A DNA stretch of 64,000 nucleotides from Xiphydria camelus (lineage: Eukaryota; Arthropoda; Insecta; Hymenoptera; Xiphydriidae): contig OY783199.1 of assembly GCA_963678675.1 (NCBI GenBank), forward strand, positions 16,574,348 to 16,638,347, written 5' to 3'. The notes under the pieces were generated by a model. The model did no database searches. It was not told the DNA's origin and worked only from the letters and a program-made list of their open reading frames with translations. The translations under genes were made by a program, and so were the position numbers. Of this stretch, positions 60,277 to 64,000 are shown piece by piece (position 1 is the stretch's first letter; every line of letters starts with the position of its first letter).

Positions 60277-60497
60277 AAAGAAAAAAAAATTGGTTCTGCG
60301 AAAAATTAGTTACGGGGTCGCGAGTAGTTTTCTATTTACATCAATTAAATTTGCTTATATCTATTAAATATTTCTTCCTTCCAATCTCATGTGGAAGACA
60401 CATCAAATTAATACGAAACAAGATATAATTTATGTAAGTAAATAACAACTTACGACCCCTAAATTAATTTTTAGTAGATTCGCTACTAATTTTAATG
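60277..60497. mobile_element. Family E MITE, copy 4
   Basis: TTAGTTACGGGGTCGCGAGT, TAAATATTTCTTCCTTCCAA, ACTTACGACCCCTAAATTAA, TTTTTAGTAGATTCG. It lies 30 bp from copy 3 in the same orientation, so the two may be a tandem pair. Confidence 0.8.
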
Positions 60498-62627
60498 CTG
60501 CCTTCTCCTAAATCTACGAAAAAAAACAAAAATATAAGAAAAAGTTCGATACCCCTCGCTCGAAACCAATTCGGCTACTTTCATTTCCGAAGTGCTAGAA
60601 CGACGCGAAAAGTGTTCAGGTACCTGCATAAAGAGCTGAAATAATGCACGTGCGGGGAGGCGTCGAAATTGACAGCCGAAGGCGACGATCGCTCGTGCCT
60701 ATATTACGAAAGAGCACGCGAAGCTCCTTCGCCGTTTCCTTTCCCGCGTAGTAGAAAAAAACGAAAGCCCGGGACAGTCGGAGAGGGTGGATCACCCCAA
60801 AGCGAGAGCTCCAGAGGGCGAAGCCCTCTCCGAACGGCTCTCGGAGCGGAGGAGCGGGCGAATTTCTCGGAATAACGAACTTTTACAAAATAGTACGGCA
60901 CAAAGGGAGGACGATATCTCGCGCGTTATCGTCGTCGGGAGAGATAGCGGCGCAGCCGACGCACCCTTTCACCTCGAATTACTTCGACCCCAGCGTGTTC
61001 TCTTTATGGGGTACATCGTATGCGCGGCTTTTACTGCATCACCGTATACTTTGCGCTCGGGAAAAGAACCCCCGCGTGTGATGCGTCGGCACTCTATATT
61101 TATAGAGATCTCGTATAGTTGTTAACGGAGTACTTTCGACGCTATAATATATACATAGTATAGTTAAAAAGTAATAAAGTAAAAGTGCAGGGATGGACGC
61201 CTCGAGTTGAAAGGGAAGTTCAAAATCGATTGTCTCGAAATTGGTTGAAGATATCGAAAAGAAGTTTAAATGAAAAGTGTTCATCTATATTTTTACTATA
61301 AAAAAGCTACTTTGCAGTTTTCGTGTATCTCCACTGAGTTTCGAGATAATCGTGTTCAAAGTTAAACGGAAACTGGAACGTCTATCCAACTTTTCTCAGG
61401 CATCGCAACGAAACAGTTGTTCGACTTTGTCCGACTATTCGCCCGTAATTTTTCGTATATCGCGACAAAATCCCAGCCGAGAGAAACCCGATGACATATT
61501 TACAGAAGTTCGTTCGTACGGAGAAGGAAAAAGAGCTCGGCCGAGTCACGTTTCGCACGTCGACGCACATCCGAGAGGTCCAGCCGGGTGCTCTAACGGG
61601 AGAAATTAGAGGAACCGACCGTGTGTAACTCGGATTCGGAAAACTTTGTTCCATATACGCGCGGTAAGCTTCGGCCGATGGTTATACAGTCGTTGCGAAG
61701 GTCCGCGGAAACGGTGGAATTTTCGCGGAAACGAGTACCCGAGGAAATGAAGGTTTTACGAGTGCGGGAAATGAAGGTTTTTACGAGTCCGGGAAATGAG
61801 AAGGTCTTCGCTAAATAGTACAGGCGACTGTCGTCATCGTTAGCGCCGTGATTTAATGGTCGGCTCAAGCAAACATTTTTTCGCGATAATTCTCCGATTA
61901 ATTGGCCGAGAGTTGCGCTCGTATAAAATTTTGATGGCGCGTTCTATATCTGGGAAGACTTAACTCTCGATTAAATTGAATCAATAAGTAACCGAACGCT
62001 CTCTCTTCAGCGTGAATTAATTTTTCATTTTTTTAGAAGCAAAAATGAGTTGCCGTGCGATTTGCTTTTCGAGGCAGAAACGCGACCCGTCTAGATTTGT
62101 ACAATAATTGATTGCTCTGAAATTTACGTTTGTTTTATCGCATGAGTTTAGAAAAATAATTGTTCTTCAAAAATATATCAGATTTAGCTATGTGGCCCGC
62201 GTACGTGAGCCAAAAAAAAGGAAATACAATGCACAAAAAATTGACTCGAACGCGCGAAAAGGCGACAAATATTTTCGCGCGTGAAACAATGCGAACAGAA
62301 AATTCCTCGCGGAACCCGGAACGCGAAGAATCGGAAGCCCGCGATCGCAAACGACATGCCAAAGGTTCTTGCTTCCTGCGCGGTGATGAAGCGCAAACGG
62401 CGCGCCGGTAATTTCTCTCGTGTAATGTAAAAGTGGAGCTTTCCCAGGAGGAACGAGCGAGAGAGCCCTCCGATTGATATCGAACGATCGCGCGCGCGTT
62501 ACATCGTATACGAAGTACCATACGTATGGTATAGGGGAAGGTAGAATAAAACCGAGTACTATATGTATGTGACCCCGTGTCACCATCGTTTGTAACGGAG
62601 GGCAGTGGCCAACTTGACTCCCAGTTA
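60498..62627. other. Mostly CpG-rich unique DNA
   Basis: Holds family M copy 2 (61160-61390). Overlapping ORFs on both strands (up to 112 codons plus, and the 164-codon minus ORF at 62188-62682 that starts in the family C element) have no recognised domain. A short CGCGCCGGTAATTTCTCTCG unit at about 62400 recurs, slightly changed, at about 63320. Confidence 0.45.
61160..61390 (+). repeat. Family M repeat, copy 2
   Basis: Same-orientation match to 43024-43262 (CAAAATCGATTGTCTCGAAA, GTTCATCTATATTTTTACTA, GTTTCGAGATAATCGTGTTC, AAAGTTAAAC). Confidence 0.75.
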
Positions 62628-63158
62628 CACTGAGAGAAATAATTGCTGATGCCAACAAAATGTTTTCTTCAATAAAAAACACGATGTGATTCCAGAATCA
62701 AACTATGGTTTACTTCGTGTGAGAAAATATTTGATACACAGATAAAAAGAATTAATTGGGTCTACTAAAAATTACTTGCGAGATCGCAAGTAATTATTTA
62801 TTTACATCAATTAGACCTTTTTTCATATTAATTTGATATTTCTTCCTTGCGATTACATACTATTGCATAAAATTATGAGGAAGAGATATTTAACTGATGA
62901 ATTAAAAAATGTCATTGATATAAATAATTATTCTCCACCCGGTAAGTAATTTTCAGTAGATCCAACTAATTCTTTTTCTCTGTATAGTTTAAAGTAATTT
63001 TTTTTTTTCGCGCGGAAAGAATTTCTCGTAGGTATTTTTGAATCAAGAATATACCTATATTTTTCGAATAAAAATCTGTATTCTCTTAAAAATTGTAAGA
63101 TCATATGTTCTTGATTAAAGTCATATTTTTTTAACACTGGCCTTTATTTCTCTCAGCG
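62628..63158 (+). mobile_element. Family C MITE, copy 7, split by family E
   Basis: TA then CACTGAGAGAAATAATTGCT at the left, TTTATTTCTCTCAGCG then TA at the right. The family sequence is interrupted after GAAAATATTTGATA and resumes at GTTTAAAGTAAT. Confidence 0.9.
62737..62982. mobile_element. Family E MITE, copy 5 (nested in family C)
   Basis: CACAGATAAAAAGAATTAAT at the left, ACTAATTCTTTTTCTCTG at the right, TA on both sides. Confidence 0.9.
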
Positions 63159-63436
63159 TACAATTCCCTTCCTCACAAAAAATTCAGCAAAAATTCAAAT
63201 AATTTATGTACATCGACGCAAAGTACATACCTATACGAGGAACGCGTGAAAGTTTGACGATAAATTAAACACCCCGAGCACCGCATCCGCGCTCGTTAAT
63301 AAAGCTATACGAAGCGCCAGGCGCGCGATAATTTCTCTCGTGTAATGAAAAGTAAGTGAGACTCTCTCCCGAAGATATAACGCAAAATGCGGTAAGGCGT
63401 GATGCAGAAAACCAGGCGAAATAAGTACACGTTCTA
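63159..63436. other. Unique noncoding stretch
   Basis: AT-rich then CpG-rich. It contains the second CGCGATAATTTCTCTCGTGT unit noted at 62.4 kb. Confidence 0.45.
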
Positions 63437-63820
63437 CACTGAAAAAAGAGTTTGGTTGAAAGATTTAGTTGGTTTAAATTAATCTAAGCAACAATATATA
63501 TTCATTTAAGTTAAGGAAATCGTGTTTATTTCAATACTCGTTTATTCGCAGCAAGTATAAGCATAATCAATGTGAATAAATATTCGTCACATTAAAAAAA
63601 CACTTACTAGCTCCAACTGCATATAAATAGTCATATATGGCGGATTAAATAAGTTGTATCAACTGAATATACATAATATATTTATATTAATTAAACATAT
63701 TATATTAGTTGTGAATAAACGAGTATTAGACTGAACACAAATACCGAAATTAAGAAAATATTTCATTTCTTGAAATAATTCAAACCAAACAAATCGATTC
63801 AACCAATTTTTTACTCAGTA
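63437..63820. mobile_element. Family O MITE with 384-bp span
   Basis: TA then CACTGAAAAAAGAGTTTGG at the left; complement of ACTGAGTAAAAAATTGGTTG then TA at the right. Inner inverted blocks include AATACTCGTTTATTC and GAATAAACGAGTATT. A single copy in the window. Confidence 0.8.
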
Positions 63821-64000
63821 TATAAGTCGACGCGCGAGACAAACCCCGTAGCTACATATATATACGAAGACCCGATACGTGCCATCGTGCGATTTAATAA
63901 TCCAAGCCACCGTCCGCGTGTGATTTGGTTTCTTTCGACGTCCAGATATATCTCCCCGCGGCCGTCAAATTACCACGCCCCGTTATTTCTCGTTCAGCGG
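63821..64000. other. Window edge, no feature seen
   Basis: CpG-rich unique sequence; nothing recognised. Confidence 0.5.

Overview
The window is nuclear DNA from an insect, most likely a hymenopteran; an ant is my guess and not proven. The reasons are insect-type genes with short introns (80-110 bp where compact), noncoding DNA that is AT-rich but keeps dense CpG islands (a hymenopteran habit), and an insect neuropeptide receptor of the DH44/CRF type. No bacterial or viral gene organisation is visible.

Layout. (1) 1-7.4 kb: a CP110-like centriolar gene on the plus strand (six coding exons, 837 codons). (2) 7.4-16.1 kb: a complete 16-exon FERM-PDZ-tyrosine phosphatase of the PTPN4/PTPN3 (Drosophila Ptpmeg) type on the minus strand, convergent with CP110. 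(3) 16.1-18.3 kb: the shared upstream region of the phosphatase and RER1, containing a 326-bp near-perfect palindrome. (4) 18.3-19.6 kb: RER1 on the plus strand, five coding exons. (5) 23.1-31.2 kb: nine coding exons of a class B GPCR on the minus strand, best matched to the insect DH44 (CRF-like diuretic hormone) receptor. All seven membrane segments and the cytoplasmic tail are present, but the N-terminal hormone-binding exons are not found. (6) 31.2-64 kb: no recognisable coding exon. This is either the long 5' intron and upstream region of the receptor or intergenic DNA, and it is full of short non-autonomous transposons.

The four genes are ordinary unlinked housekeeping or signalling genes: centriole capping, membrane-associated dephosphorylation, Golgi-to-ER retrieval and peptide hormone reception. 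I see no functional cluster.

The most informative structure is the transposon layer. At least nine families of 200-400 bp elements have different interiors but nearly the same termini (CACTGAG or CACGGAG followed by a purine-rich run, flanked by TA). Several are nested, and some insertions can be compared with their own pre-insertion sites. Also present are an 83-bp piggyBac-like MITE with TTAA target duplications (two copies, one inside a segmental duplication whose sister copy is empty), a palindromic MITE family with seven copies, two arrays of short palindromic words, and two long poly-G tracts.

Exon boundaries were worked out by hand from splice signals, reading phase and remembered family sequences. 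Repeat ends are accurate to about 5-15 bp.
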